Shown: piece by piece, positions 6,677 to 15,269 of the stretch
Layout of the letters: the number at the start of each line of letters is the position of its first letter
Numbering within the stretch: position 1 is the stretch's first letter
From: Bacillota bacterium
GTDB taxonomy: Bacteria; Bacillota_E; RBS10-35; JAJYVN01
Assembly (NCBI GenBank): GCA_021846605.1
Contig: JAJZWQ010000027.1
Span: 1-25,886 of the forward strand
DNA length: 25,886 bases
Direction of reading: 5' to 3'
Notes under the pieces: model-generated
What the model was told of the DNA's origin: nothing
Seen by the model: the letters and a program-made list of their open reading frames with translations, nothing else
The model's database searches: none
Translations under genes and position numbers: made by a program

Positions 6677-8587
6677 GTGACGGCGCCGCGGGCCCGCCCC
6701 GCACGCGTGGTCGACCTCGGAGCGGCGCTGGAACTGCTCTTTGCGCGGCTGGGGCCCATCGGCGACGCCGGCGCGGAGGATGTCCCGCTGGCCAGGGCGA
6801 TGGAACGCGTGCTGGCGGTCGACGTCTCGGCCGCACGGGCGGTGCCCGATGGGCCACGCGCCGCCATGGACGGGTTTGCCGTCGCCGCGGGCAAGGTCCT
6901 CGCGCCCGGCGCACCGGCCGGCCTGAAGCTGGCCGGACTGGTGCTGGCCGGCGGCACGCCCCTACCGCTGCCTCCCGAGGGCACCGTCTTTGTGGCCACC
7001 GGCGCCCCCCTGCCCCCCGGCGCCGACGCGGTCGTCCCGCGCGAGCTGGCGGCATGGGATCGCAGCGACGCGGCCGGACAGCCGCTTCCCGGCGCGACGG
7101 TACACCTGCGCCGAGCCGTGGAGCCGGGAGCGCACGTGATGCCGCCAGGCGAGTGGGTGCCGGCCGGAACGCCGGTGCTGCGGGCCGGCACGCGGCTGCA
7201 GCCGGCGGCGCTCGGGCTTTTGGCCACGCTGGGGCGGCAAAGGGTCTCGGTCATTGCCCGCCCGCGCGTTTGCATTCTGGCGACGGGCGACGAACTGGTG
7301 GCGCCAGGACAGCCCCTTCCACCCGGGGGCATGTATGACAGCAACGCGCAATTGCTTTCGGCCGCCTGCGCGACCGCCGGCGCGGAGACGACCGTCCTCC
7401 CCCACGTCCCCGACCGCCTGCCGGACTTGATCTCGGTGTTGCGGGCCGCTCTGGAAGCGCGGCCGCACCTGATCCTCAGTTCGGGCGGGGTATCGGTGGG
7501 GCCTGCAGACCTGGTGCCCCGGGCCTGGCACGCGTTGGGGGCGGAGGAGATCTTCTGGCGCGTGGCCATCAAGCCCGGCAAGCCGGTCTTTGCCGCCCGC
7601 CACGGATCCACGGCCGTCCTCGGCCTGTCGGGGAGCCCGGCCGCCTGCTGGACAGCGTTCAACGTGCTGGCCGGCCCGCTCCTGCGGCATTGGTCCGGCT
7701 GGACCCAACCCTTCCCCGCCGCCCAGCGCGTGCCGTTGGCCGCTCCGCTAGCGGCGAACCCGGACGTGCCGCGCCTTTTGTGGGCACAGATCGGTCCGGA
7801 CGGCGCGGCGCACCTGCCGGTGCGGCGCGCTGCCGGCGTGCTGGTGCACATGGCGGCGGCCAATGCGCTTGTGGTGCAGGGCGCCGGCACCGGAGCCCTG
7901 CCCGCCGGTGCGCCGGTGTGGGTGCTGCGCACCGACCGCGTCGGAGAGCTGGGGGCAGCCGCGACGAAAGAGCTGTTGACCGCCGCCGCCAAGCCGGGCG
8001 CCCTCGACCTCTCCGCGGCCCCGCCCAGCCCCTCGGCGGCCGCGCCGGCGGTCTGCGCGATCGGGGGCTGGTCCGGGCACGGCAAGACCGCCCTGATCGA
8101 AAAGCTGATCGCGCTGTTTGCGGCGTCCGGAGAGCCGGTCGCCACCCTCAAGCACCACGCCCACGGCGCCCCGGCGGATGCGCCCGGCAAGGACGGATTC
8201 CGGCACCGCGCCGCCGGCGCCCGCATGACCGTTGTCGCCGGCCCAGGCGGGATCCTCTGGTCAGAGATTGCGGACCAAGATCCCGACCCGGAGGCGCTGC
8301 TCGCCCGGGTTCGGGCGCGCGCCGCCGCGGCGCGCTGCCGCTGGCTTTTGGTCGAGGGGTATCACGGGATGCCCCTGCCCCGCATCGAGGTCCTGGACAC
8401 CGCGCGCACCGTGACGGCCCGCTGCGGGGTCGCCGACGGGCTCTTTCTGATCGCCGCCGCGGCCCCTGGGGCGGTGGCGGCGCCAGCGGGGGTGGCAGTC
8501 GTGTCACGGGACGCGGTGGCGGAGATCGCCGCATCCATCCGCGCCCACTGCGTCCCCGGGGATTCGGCGGAGGGGCGCCAGCCATGA
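6677..8587 (+). CDS. moeA-mobB: MoeA-MobB fusion, molybdenum cofactor synthesis
   Basis: Two cofactor enzymes are joined in one chain of 636 residues. Residues 1 to about 430 are MoeA, molybdopterin molybdenumtransferase, which inserts molybdate into adenylylated molybdopterin. It shows the fold start ILATGDELV, the SSGGVSVGPAD loop and KPGKPV. The usual GLPGNP is GLSGSP here, a conservative variant. Residues from about 455 to the end are MobB: P-loop GGWSGHGKT near residue 463, KHHAH, FRHRAAGA, and LVEGYHGMPLPRIEV. MobB is a GTP-binding partner of MobA. I chose GTG 6677, after a purine-rich GGGGAGGG stretch and just before the conserved N-terminus. An ATG at 6518 in the same frame would add 53 unconserved basic residues without a ribosome binding site. 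The stop overlaps mobA (ATGA). Confidence 0.9.
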   Translation: MTAPRARPARVVDLGAALELLFARLGPIGDAGAEDVPLARAMERVLAVDVSAARAVPDGPRAAMDGFAVAAGKVLAPGAPAGLKLAGLVLAGGTPLPLPPEGTVFVATGAPLPPGADAVVPRELAAWDRSDAAGQPLPGATVHLRRAVEPGAHVMPPGEWVPAGTPVLRAGTRLQPAALGLLATLGRQRVSVIARPRVCILATGDELVAPGQPLPPGGMYDSNAQLLSAACATAGAETTVLPHVPDRLPDLISVLRAALEARPHLILSSGGVSVGPADLVPRAWHALGAEEIFWRVAIKPGKPVFAARHGSTAVLGLSGSPAACWTAFNVLAGPLLRHWSGWTQPFPAAQRVPLAAPLAANPDVPRLLWAQIGPDGAAHLPVRRAAGVLVHMAAANALVVQGAGTGALPAGAPVWVLRTDRVGELGAAATKELLTAAAKPGALDLSAAPPSPSAAAPAVCAIGGWSGHGKTALIEKLIALFAASGEPVATLKHHAHGAPADAPGKDGFRHRAAGARMTVVAGPGGILWSEIADQDPDPEALLARVRARAAAARCRWLLVEGYHGMPLPRIEVLDTARTVTARCGVADGLFLIAAAAPGAVAAPAGVAVVSRDAVAEIAASIRAHCVPGDSAEGRQP

Positions 8588-9168
8588 TCGCGGTAATCCT
8601 CACCGGTGGCGCCAGTCGGCGCATGGGGCAACCCAAAGCCTGGCTGGAGGTCGGGGGGCGGAGCTGCATCGCCCGGGTGCGGGACGCCTGCCTGGAGGCC
8701 GGGTTCGGCGTGGAGTTCCAGGGCGCCCTGCCCGGCGTGCGCGAGGCATTCCCAGACGACGACCTCCACCCTGATCCAGAGCCCGGGCAGGGCCCGTTGG
8801 CGGCGCTGGTCGCAGCCCTATCCCGCCACCCCGGCGCACCGGTGCTCCTGCTCGCCTGCGACATGCCATTCCTTTCCATCCCCCTGCTGCAGGCCGTGGC
8901 CGGGGCACTGGCCGAAGCAGACTGGGTGGCGCCCACTGCCGGGGACCGGTTCCACCCGCTCTGCGCGGCGTATGCGCCCGCGGTGCTCCCGCCGGCACGC
9001 GCGCTTGTGGCCGACGGCCGCCGGGACATGCAGGCCCTGCTGCGCTCCCCGGGACTACGCGGACGCGCGCTACTCCCCGATCCGGCTTGGGGCGATCCGG
9101 ATGCCCTCCTGCTCAACGTGAACACGCCGGCAGACCTGGAGCGCGCCCGCCGCCTGACGGCAGGATGA
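8584..9168 (+). CDS. mobA: Molybdenum cofactor guanylyltransferase MobA
   Basis: The 194-residue protein transfers GMP from GTP to molybdenum cofactor to make the guanine dinucleotide form (MGD) needed by DMSO-reductase-family enzymes. The N-terminal nucleotide-binding motif LTGGASRRMGQPKAW is nearly canonical. PGQGPLAAL, CDMPFL with the metal-binding Asp, and the C-terminal NVNTPADL are all present, and the length is normal. ATG 8584 overlaps the stop of the MoeA-MobB gene, so translation is coupled. Having MobB and MobA adjacent, and a bis-MGD enzyme operon 1.2 kb away, makes a coherent cofactor-plus-enzyme locus. The open frame extends far upstream, but that part is the shadow of the fusion gene. 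Confidence 0.93.
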   Translation: MIAVILTGGASRRMGQPKAWLEVGGRSCIARVRDACLEAGFGVEFQGALPGVREAFPDDDLHPDPEPGQGPLAALVAALSRHPGAPVLLLACDMPFLSIPLLQAVAGALAEADWVAPTAGDRFHPLCAAYAPAVLPPARALVADGRRDMQALLRSPGLRGRALLPDPAWGDPDALLLNVNTPADLERARRLTAG

Positions 9169-9254
9169 GGCACGCGTCCCCCAACAGCGCCAAGGCGCGG
9201 CCCGCGGCGTCCCCCTCGGCCCGCCTGCATGCGGGACCCTGCCCGCAGCGCGCG

Positions 9255-10217
9255 TCAGCGCGCGGGAGGATCGGCTGTGGTCACGGCAGGCGAGCGCCGG
9301 TGCATCGCGTCGCTGGCGGCGGCCGCGACCGCATGGGCCCGTACGTGCGCCACCAGGTTCAGGGTGGCCGGGGACACCGGCCCGCCGTTCCGCCGGAGGA
9401 TGAGGACGATCGGCCGGGGCGTGAACGTGATCCCCGGCACCTGCCGGACGACCAGGCCGCCGCCGGCGATCTCGAAGCGCACGGCCCGCGCGGCCACCGC
9501 GCCGATGCCCAGCCCGGCCGCGACCGCCTGTTTGACCTCCTCGGTCGAGCGCATGTTCATGCTGACATGCGGCGTCAGGCCGCCCTCCTGGAGGCGCGCC
9601 AGGACGTAGCGCCGCGTGGGCGAGGTGTCGTCGCCCGGCAGCACGAAGGGTTCATCGCGGAGGTCGGCCACCGAGAGGTTCGGCCGGTCCAGCAGCGGGT
9701 GGCCCGGAGGGAAGATAAGCGTGAAGTCGGCCTCCAGGAGGCGCTCCTCGGACAGGCGCTCGTCGTGGCACGGGCCCCAGATCAGACCGACGTCCAGGCG
9801 CCCCTCCACCACGGCCTCGCGCACGCGTTCGGTGAGGTCAGCCTCGACCGTGACCTGGGCGTGCGGGTGTTGGCGGCGGAAGCCGTGGAGCAGCAACGGC
9901 AGGTAGTAGACCACACCGGTGGTGCTGGCGCCCATCCGGACCGCGCCACGCTGTCCCTCCCGGTACTCGGCCATCGCGCGTTCGGCCTCGGCGAAGGCGC
10001 CGCGGATCCGGGCGGCGTGGCTATACAGCACGGTGCCGGCCTCGGTGGGCACAAGCTGGCGCCCCACGCGGTCGAACAGCGGCAGGCCCAGTTCACGCTC
10101 GAGATCGCGCACCTGCATGCTCACCGCCGGCTGGCCCAGGCGCAGCACCTGCCCGGCCCCCGAGATGCTGCGCTGCTCATACACGACGCAGAAGATCTCA
10201 AGCTGATGCGTCCGCAC
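9255..10217 (-). CDS. LysR-family transcriptional regulator
   Basis: The 320-residue protein has an N-terminal winged helix-turn-helix (residues about 1-60: LEIFCVVYEQRSISGAGQVL, then QPAVSMQVRDLE and FDRVGR), a linker helix and a two-lobe periplasmic-binding-like effector domain. I chose GTG 10217 because AGGGGAG lies about 10 bases upstream and the HTH begins at once. An ATG at 10265 would add 16 unconserved residues. It is divergent from the ferredoxin/NrfD-molybdoenzyme operon and convergent with mobA. A perfect inverted repeat with LysR-type T-N11-A spacing lies between its start and the operon, so it probably regulates that operon and itself. The effector is unknown. Confidence 0.92.
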   Translation of the reverse strand: MRTHQLEIFCVVYEQRSISGAGQVLRLGQPAVSMQVRDLERELGLPLFDRVGRQLVPTEAGTVLYSHAARIRGAFAEAERAMAEYREGQRGAVRMGASTTGVVYYLPLLLHGFRRQHPHAQVTVEADLTERVREAVVEGRLDVGLIWGPCHDERLSEERLLEADFTLIFPPGHPLLDRPNLSVADLRDEPFVLPGDDTSPTRRYVLARLQEGGLTPHVSMNMRSTEEVKQAVAAGLGIGAVAARAVRFEIAGGGLVVRQVPGITFTPRPIVLILRRNGGPVSPATLNLVAHVRAHAVAAAASDAMHRRSPAVTTADPPAR

Positions 10218-10258
10218 GGCCGACCCACTCCCCTGCGCGCCCCGGCGCGGCGCCCCGG

Positions 10259-10315
10259 GCATCATATCAACAAATCATGATGCTTCCTCAAGGGCGGGCA
10301 ACAAAGGAATGATGC
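10259..10315. promoter_or_regulatory. LysR-type operator with a third half-site
   Basis: GCATCAT (10259-10265) and ATGATGC (10277-10283) form a perfect 7-bp inverted repeat with an 11-base spacer, which gives the T-N11-A arrangement of LysR-type boxes exactly. The ATGATGC half-site recurs at 10309-10315, nearer the operon start. A high-affinity box plus a weaker site toward the target promoter is typical of LysR activation. The stretch is AT-rich against its surroundings. I see no clear -35/-10 pair. Confidence 0.6.
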
Positions 10316-10349
10316 ACATCCCTCGAACCGTGTAGGGGGAGGGGTATTC

Positions 10350-11891
10350 TTGACCGCCGAGCCAGAGGCCGTCTCGCGCCCCGTCCTCTGGGGCAAAGTG
10401 CTGGATCAGGACCGGTGTATCGGATGTCATGCCTGTACGGTCGCCTGCAAGTCCGAGAACGAGGTTTCAATGGGTGTCACGCGCACGTTCGTCAAGCAAG
10501 TCGAAATCGGCATGTATCCCAACGTGCGGCGCCACTTCCAGGTCACCCGCTGCAATCAGTGCACCGATCCGCCCTGCGTGGCGGCATGTCCGGTCGGCGC
10601 CATGTTCCAGCGTCCGGACGGCATCGTGGACTTCGACCGAGAGGTCTGCATCGGCTGCAAGGCCTGCATCGCGGCCTGTCCCTATGACGCCATCTTCATC
10701 GACCCGCAGACCCACAGCGCCGAGAAGTGCAACTTCTGCGCCCACCGCATCGACCAGGGCATGCAGCCCGCCTGCGTCGCCATCTGCCCGGAGGGCGCCA
10801 TCATTGTCGGGGACATCAGCGACCCCGAGAGTGAAATCAGCCGGCTGCTGTCGCGGGAGCGGGTGGAGGTGCGCAAGCCGCACGCCCGCACCAACCCGAA
10901 GGTGTTCTACAAGGGCGGGGACGTCGCCGCGCTGGATCCGACGCGTGCCCAACCGCGCGGGATGTTCAACACCTCCTCCGCCCGCCCGCACAGCACCCCG
11001 GCGCCGGTGCCCGCGCCGGCGCGGAACGGCGCCACGCGCTCTTCCGCCGCGGCTGTCTTGGCCTATGACAACAAGCACACGATGCCCTGGGACTGGCGCG
11101 TTTCCCTGTATACCTGGACCAAATCGCTTGCGGCCGGGGTCTTCGGCCTGGGCGCGGCGCTGTCCCTGGCGCTGGGCGGCGGCGCGGCCCTGCAGGGTGT
11201 GACCGCGTCCATCTCCATGCTCTTCCTGGTATGGACCCTGGCCCTGATCGTGACCGACCTGGAACACCCCACCCGCTTCTACCGCATCCTCGTCCGGCCC
11301 CAGTGGCGGTCGTGGCTGGCCCGCGGGGCATTCATCCTGACGGGGTACGCCATCGTCTTGGCACTGGAGATCCTCGGATGGGCCACTGGCGCATCGGGCA
11401 TCGAGGCCGGTCTGCGCATCCCCGGCATCATCCTGGGCGCGCTCGCCGCCGCTTACACCGGGTTCCTGTTCACGCAGTGCCGCGGCCGCGACCTCTGGCA
11501 GAGCCAGAGCCTCCCGGCAGCCTTGGTGGTCCAGGCCGCCGTCGCCGGCAGTGCCGCCCTGTTGCTTCTGGGCTCGGTGCACACGCTGCCGGCCGGTTGG
11601 ACAGGCCTGCTCCGGCCCCTCCTGATCGCGGCGCTATCCACCCACCTGGTGCTGCTGGTCGCCGATGGTCTGGTGCCCGCCCATACCGCCGACGCGCTGG
11701 CGGCGGGCCGTCAGATGCGGCGCGGCCTCTACGCCGTCTGGTACTGGCTGGGCACGGCCGGTGGCGCCCTTTTGCCCCTGATCCTGGTGATCGCCGGCGC
11801 CACGGGGCCGGCGGCTGCGCTGGCGCTGCTGGGCCTGTTCCCGTACCAGCACGCGTTCGTCCAGGCCGGACAGTCCGTGGCCTTGAGCTAG
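10350..11891 (+). CDS. Four-cluster ferredoxin subunit fused to NrfD-like membrane anchor
   Basis: The start is TTG 10350 behind AGGGGGAGGGG at 10334-10344. Residues 20 to about 195 form a DmsB/PsrB-type electron-transfer domain with sixteen Cys in four groups: CIGCHACTVAC (from Cys23), CNQCTDPPCVAAC, CIGCKACIAAC and CNFC...CVAIC. These would hold four [4Fe-4S] clusters. A Pro/Ala-rich linker (about 205-240) leads to an NrfD/PsrC-like domain beginning WDWRVSLYTWTKSLAAGVF, with eight or more membrane helices, which exchanges electrons with the quinone pool. These domains are usually separate subunits, so the 513-residue fusion is notable. There is no signal peptide. The catalytic partner starts 66 bases downstream. 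Confidence 0.9.
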   Translation: MTAEPEAVSRPVLWGKVLDQDRCIGCHACTVACKSENEVSMGVTRTFVKQVEIGMYPNVRRHFQVTRCNQCTDPPCVAACPVGAMFQRPDGIVDFDREVCIGCKACIAACPYDAIFIDPQTHSAEKCNFCAHRIDQGMQPACVAICPEGAIIVGDISDPESEISRLLSRERVEVRKPHARTNPKVFYKGGDVAALDPTRAQPRGMFNTSSARPHSTPAPVPAPARNGATRSSAAAVLAYDNKHTMPWDWRVSLYTWTKSLAAGVFGLGAALSLALGGGAALQGVTASISMLFLVWTLALIVTDLEHPTRFYRILVRPQWRSWLARGAFILTGYAIVLALEILGWATGASGIEAGLRIPGIILGALAAAYTGFLFTQCRGRDLWQSQSLPAALVVQAAVAGSAALLLLGSVHTLPAGWTGLLRPLLIAALSTHLVLLVADGLVPAHTADALAAGRQMRRGLYAVWYWLGTAGGALLPLILVIAGATGPAAALALLGLFPYQHAFVQAGQSVALS

Positions 11892-11957
11892 ACCCGTCCC
11901 GGCCCCGGCACCGGCCCGGCGTTTTGGATCCATTCATCGCGCGGAGGTGGTCGAAAC

Positions 11958-14900
11958 ATGGAAGGGAGCGTTACCCCCGGACAGGGGGCCGCCCCTGCCG
12001 GAGGCCAGTTCCTGAACCGCGTGCGCCGCTTCATGGTCCACACGCCGTTGAAAGCGTCGCCGGACGCGGGCACGGCACGCGGCGCCATCCACCCACGCAT
12101 CGGCGCAGCGGGCGGCTCGCTTGCTGGCTCGCCTCCCTATCAGCGGTGGAGCGAGTGGTCGGAACTGGACTCCCGCTCCTGGCCCCGGCGCAAGCTGCGG
12201 CGCTATGCCCTGATCCCCACGACCTGCTTCAACTGCGAATCGGCATGTGGCCTTTTGGCCTTCGTCGACCAGGAGACCGGCGAGGTGCGCAAATTCGAGG
12301 GCCAGCCCCTGCACCCCGCCAGCCGAGGGCGCAACTGCGCCAAGGGTCCGGCGACCATCAACCAGGTGCGCAACCCCGACCGCATCCTCTACCCCATGCG
12401 GCGCACGGGTGCCCGCAGTGAGGATCGCTGGGAGCGCGTCTCCTGGGACGAGGCCCTGGACGACATCGCCGGCCGCATCCGGGGCGCGCTTTTGGCCGGC
12501 CGCCGCGACTCTGTCGTCTACCACGTGGGACGGCCCGGCGAGGACATGTTCACCGAGCGCGTCGTCCACTCCTGGGGCGTGGATGGCCACAACTCCCATA
12601 CCAACGTCTGCTCGGCCGGGGCGCGCACCGGCTATCACTACTGGTTCGGCTTCGACCGCCCCATGCCCGATTTCGGAAACGCGCGCTTCGTGCTGCTCAT
12701 CTCCAGCCACCTGGAGGCCGGCCACTACTTCAACCCCCAGGCGCAGCGCATCGGCGAGGCGAGGCTGGAGGGCAGCAAGGTCGCCGTCGTGGACACGCGC
12801 CTGAGCAACAGCGCCTCCCAGGCGGATTACTGGCTGTCCCCCTGGCCCGGCACGGAGTCCGGCCTGCTTTTGGGACTGGCAGCGGTGCTACTGCGGAACG
12901 ACTGGATCGACCACGAGTTCCTGCGGCGATGGATCAACTGGGAGGACATGCTGGGCGAAACGGACTACCTGCAGGACCTCGTCCGGCGGGGCCTGATCGC
13001 CCGGGTCCCGGCCGGGCGGACATTCGAGGACTTCGTGGCCCTGCTCCGCGAGCTCTATGCCCCCTACACCCCGGAGTGGGTTGAGCAGGAGTGCGGCGTC
13101 ACGCCCGCGGTCGTGGAGGAGGTCGCCGCAGAGATCCACCGGGCGGGCCACGCCTTTGTGACCAACGTCTGGCGGAGCGCTTCGGCGGGCCACCTGGGCG
13201 GCTGGATGGTCGCCCGCACGCTCCTCTTCCTCAACGTGCTGGTCGGCGCGATCGGCGAACCCGGCAGCGTCCTCCCGGCTGGCTGGTGCAAGTTCGTCCC
13301 CAAGCCGCCCAGCTCGCCCGCGCCGGTGCGGGCGTGGAACGAATTGCACTTCCCGCGCCACTATCCCCTGGCGAACCTGGAGATGAGCTTCCTGCTGCCG
13401 CACCTGATAGAGGAGCAGGACCGCCACCTCGATGTCTACTTCACCCGGGTGTACAACCCGGTCTGGACGTACCCGGACGGCTTCAGTTGGATCGAGATGA
13501 TGCGGGATGAAAAGCGCATCGGCCTGCACGTCGCCCTGACACCGGTCTGGAGCGAAACCGCGATCTTCGCCGACTACGTGCTGCCGATGGGCCTGGGGCC
13601 CGAGCGCCACGACCTCCACAGCTATGAGACGCACGCCGCGCAGTGGATCGGTTTCCGTCAGCCGGTGGGTCGGGTCTTCCGCGAGTCGCGGGGGGAGCGC
13701 TTCGCGCACACCTACGAGGCCAACCCGGGCGAGGTCTGGGAAGAGAACGAGTTCTGGATCGAGCTGTCCTGGCGGATCGACCCCGATGGCAGCCTGGGCA
13801 TCCGTCAGCACTTCCAGGACCCCACGCACCAGGACCGCAAAATTCGCATCGAGGACTACTACCGCTGGATCTTCGAGCATTCGGTGCCCGGCCTGCCCGA
13901 AGCAGCCAAGGCGGAGGGCGAGGCGCCCCTGGAGTACATGCGCCGGCGAGGGTCCTTCTGCGTCACCGAGGACGTCTACCGGCAGCACGAGCGGCCGCTC
14001 ACACCGGCGGAACTGGAGGGCACAGTCGTCCACGACGGCGCGGTCTGGGCCGCTCAGGCCCCCGCGCGGGTCAACCTGCGGCCGGCCCCCGGTCCCTTCC
14101 GGGATGCCGAGGGCCGGGTGCGTGTCGGCATCCTCCAGGGGGATACCCCGGTGGAGGGCTTCCCCACGCCGTCCGGCCGGATCGAATTCTTCAGCCACAC
14201 CCTGCACGAGTGGAGCTGGCCCGAGTACGCGATCCCGATCTACCCGCGCGATGCCGCCCAGCGCCAAGCCATGCCGCACCTGGTCAGCCAGGTGCACCAC
14301 ACTGTGGTGCGGCCCGAGGCGGGCGAGTTCGCGCTCCTGCCGACCTTCCGCCTGCCGGTCCTGATCCACAGCCGCACCAACGGCGCCAAGTGGCTCTATG
14401 AGATCGCCCAGATCAACCCGGTGTGGATCCATCCCACCGACGCGGCGCGGATGGGCGTGGAGACGGGCGACCTCGTGCAGGTGGAGAGCGAAATCGGACA
14501 CTTCGTGGACCGCGCCTGGGTGACCGAGGCCATTCACCCCGGGGTGATCGCGTGCAGCCATCACCTGGGCCGTTGGCGGGTCAGCGAGGACCACGGCACC
14601 GACCGTTGGAACTCGTCCCTCGTCCGCCTGCAACAGGACGGCAACCGCTGGCAGATGAACGTGGTGCACGGGGTCCAGCCCTTTACCAGCCCCGATCCCG
14701 ACTCGTCCCGCATCTGGTGGAGCGACGGTGGCGTGCACCAGAACCTGATCTTCCCGGTACAACCGGACCCCATCAGCGGCCAGCACTGCTGGCACCAGAA
14801 GGTGCGCGTCCAGAAGGCGCCGGACACCGCCCGCTACGGGGAGATCGCGGTGGACACCAAGGCCTCCAAGGCGGTCTATCAGCGGTGGACCCGGCTCTGC

Positions 14901-14990
14901 CGGCCCGTGTCCGGGAGCGGGAACCTGCGCCGGCCGATCTACATGCTGCGGCCGCTCAAGCCCCACCCCGACGCGTTCCGCCTGCCGTAA
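11958..14990 (+). CDS. Molybdopterin (bis-MGD) oxidoreductase catalytic subunit, substrate unknown
   Basis: ATG 11958 follows GGAGGTGG at 11943-11950. The 1010-residue protein belongs to the DMSO-reductase (CISM) family. A proximal [4Fe-4S] motif C-x2-C-x3-C-x29-C uses Cys90, 93, 97 and 127 (CFNCESAC, then GRNCAKGP). The probable metal ligand is Cys218 in TNVCSAGAR. MGD-binding segments follow (RPGEDMFTERV, LISSHLEAGHYFNP, VVDTRLSNSASQADYWL), and the molydopterin dinucleotide-binding beta-barrel fills the C-terminal part (IHSRTNGAKW, HPTDAARMGVETGDLV). The first 85 residues lack a twin-arginine motif and hydrophobic core, so the subunit looks cytoplasmic. The C-x2-C-x3-C motif and lack of a Cys/Sec-His formate pair argue against ordinary formate dehydrogenase. 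Sulfur, arsenic or nitrogen oxyanion substrates are all possible. Confidence 0.9.
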   Translation: MEGSVTPGQGAAPAGGQFLNRVRRFMVHTPLKASPDAGTARGAIHPRIGAAGGSLAGSPPYQRWSEWSELDSRSWPRRKLRRYALIPTTCFNCESACGLLAFVDQETGEVRKFEGQPLHPASRGRNCAKGPATINQVRNPDRILYPMRRTGARSEDRWERVSWDEALDDIAGRIRGALLAGRRDSVVYHVGRPGEDMFTERVVHSWGVDGHNSHTNVCSAGARTGYHYWFGFDRPMPDFGNARFVLLISSHLEAGHYFNPQAQRIGEARLEGSKVAVVDTRLSNSASQADYWLSPWPGTESGLLLGLAAVLLRNDWIDHEFLRRWINWEDMLGETDYLQDLVRRGLIARVPAGRTFEDFVALLRELYAPYTPEWVEQECGVTPAVVEEVAAEIHRAGHAFVTNVWRSASAGHLGGWMVARTLLFLNVLVGAIGEPGSVLPAGWCKFVPKPPSSPAPVRAWNELHFPRHYPLANLEMSFLLPHLIEEQDRHLDVYFTRVYNPVWTYPDGFSWIEMMRDEKRIGLHVALTPVWSETAIFADYVLPMGLGPERHDLHSYETHAAQWIGFRQPVGRVFRESRGERFAHTYEANPGEVWEENEFWIELSWRIDPDGSLGIRQHFQDPTHQDRKIRIEDYYRWIFEHSVPGLPEAAKAEGEAPLEYMRRRGSFCVTEDVYRQHERPLTPAELEGTVVHDGAVWAAQAPARVNLRPAPGPFRDAEGRVRVGILQGDTPVEGFPTPSGRIEFFSHTLHEWSWPEYAIPIYPRDAAQRQAMPHLVSQVHHTVVRPEAGEFALLPTFRLPVLIHSRTNGAKWLYEIAQINPVWIHPTDAARMGVETGDLVQVESEIGHFVDRAWVTEAIHPGVIACSHHLGRWRVSEDHGTDRWNSSLVRLQQDGNRWQMNVVHGVQPFTSPDPDSSRIWWSDGGVHQNLIFPVQPDPISGQHCWHQKVRVQKAPDTARYGEIAVDTKASKAVYQRWTRLCRPVSGSGNLRRPIYMLRPLKPHPDAFRLP

Positions 14991-15269
14991 GGCCGTTCGT
15001 AAGGGGAGAGCGCGGGCCAAGCCCGCGCTCTCCCCTTTTCTGCGACCACCCAGGGTGCAACGCACCGCCCACCACGGAACGCTTGGCATCGGCTGCCCTG
15101 GGGCCACGCCCTGGGGCACAACCGCCTCCGATACACCGCCCCACTGGTGGCCCGCCGCTTCCGCCTATTGCGCGCGCTCGCCCGAGGGGTGGGGGCCCTT
15201 GGCGGCCGCCACGGCGCGGCCCGCGCCCAGCGGAGCCGGAACCGGAGCGTTGCTCCTCCCCGATCGCTT
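14991..15269. other. Intergenic region, terminator then no visible gene
   Basis: After the terminator hairpin at 15001-15037 I see no gene. GCCCTGGGGC repeats 14 bases apart near 15100-15117. A small hairpin GGAGC-GTT-GCTCC at 15244-15256 lies just beyond the end of the minus-strand repeat-protein gene and could help end its transcription. Confidence 0.4.
15001..15040 (+). terminator. Rho-independent terminator of the molybdoenzyme operon
   Basis: A perfect 17-bp stem (15001-15017 with 15021-15037) closes a CAA loop. The last stem bases and the next base form TTTT on the plus strand. It begins 10 bases after the TAA of the oxidoreductase gene. This is the clearest terminator in the window. 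Confidence 0.9.

Noticed and set aside
6640..8226. Long open frame of 528 codons on the minus strand, antisense to moeA-mobB
   Set aside because: It is low in stops only because of the high GC content. The product is Ala/Arg/Pro/Ser-rich without motifs, and the plus strand carries clear MoeA and MobB.
7690..8583. Upstream extension of the mobA frame
   Set aside because: It overlaps moeA-mobB entirely and reads as Arg/Gly/Ala-rich shadow. MobA family sequence starts exactly at ATG 8584.
10350..14990. Formate dehydrogenase, SoeABC sulfite dehydrogenase or alternative complex III
   Set aside because: The catalytic subunit lacks the Cys/Sec-His formate pair. Its active-site region differs from SoeA as I know it. 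It keeps its own cofactor-binding motifs, and no ActA/ActE-like cytochromes are nearby, unlike ACIII.
15001..15037. Inverted repeat end of a mobile element
   Set aside because: The 17-bp palindrome is a single stem-loop right after a stop codon and ends in T residues, which fits a terminator. No transposase or target duplication is visible.
12888..15119. 743-codon minus-strand open frame antisense to the molybdopterin oxidoreductase
   Set aside because: The composition (Val/Asp/Arg/His-rich, no domain) is that of a codon shadow, and the frame runs through the terminator hairpin. The plus-strand gene has complete family motifs.
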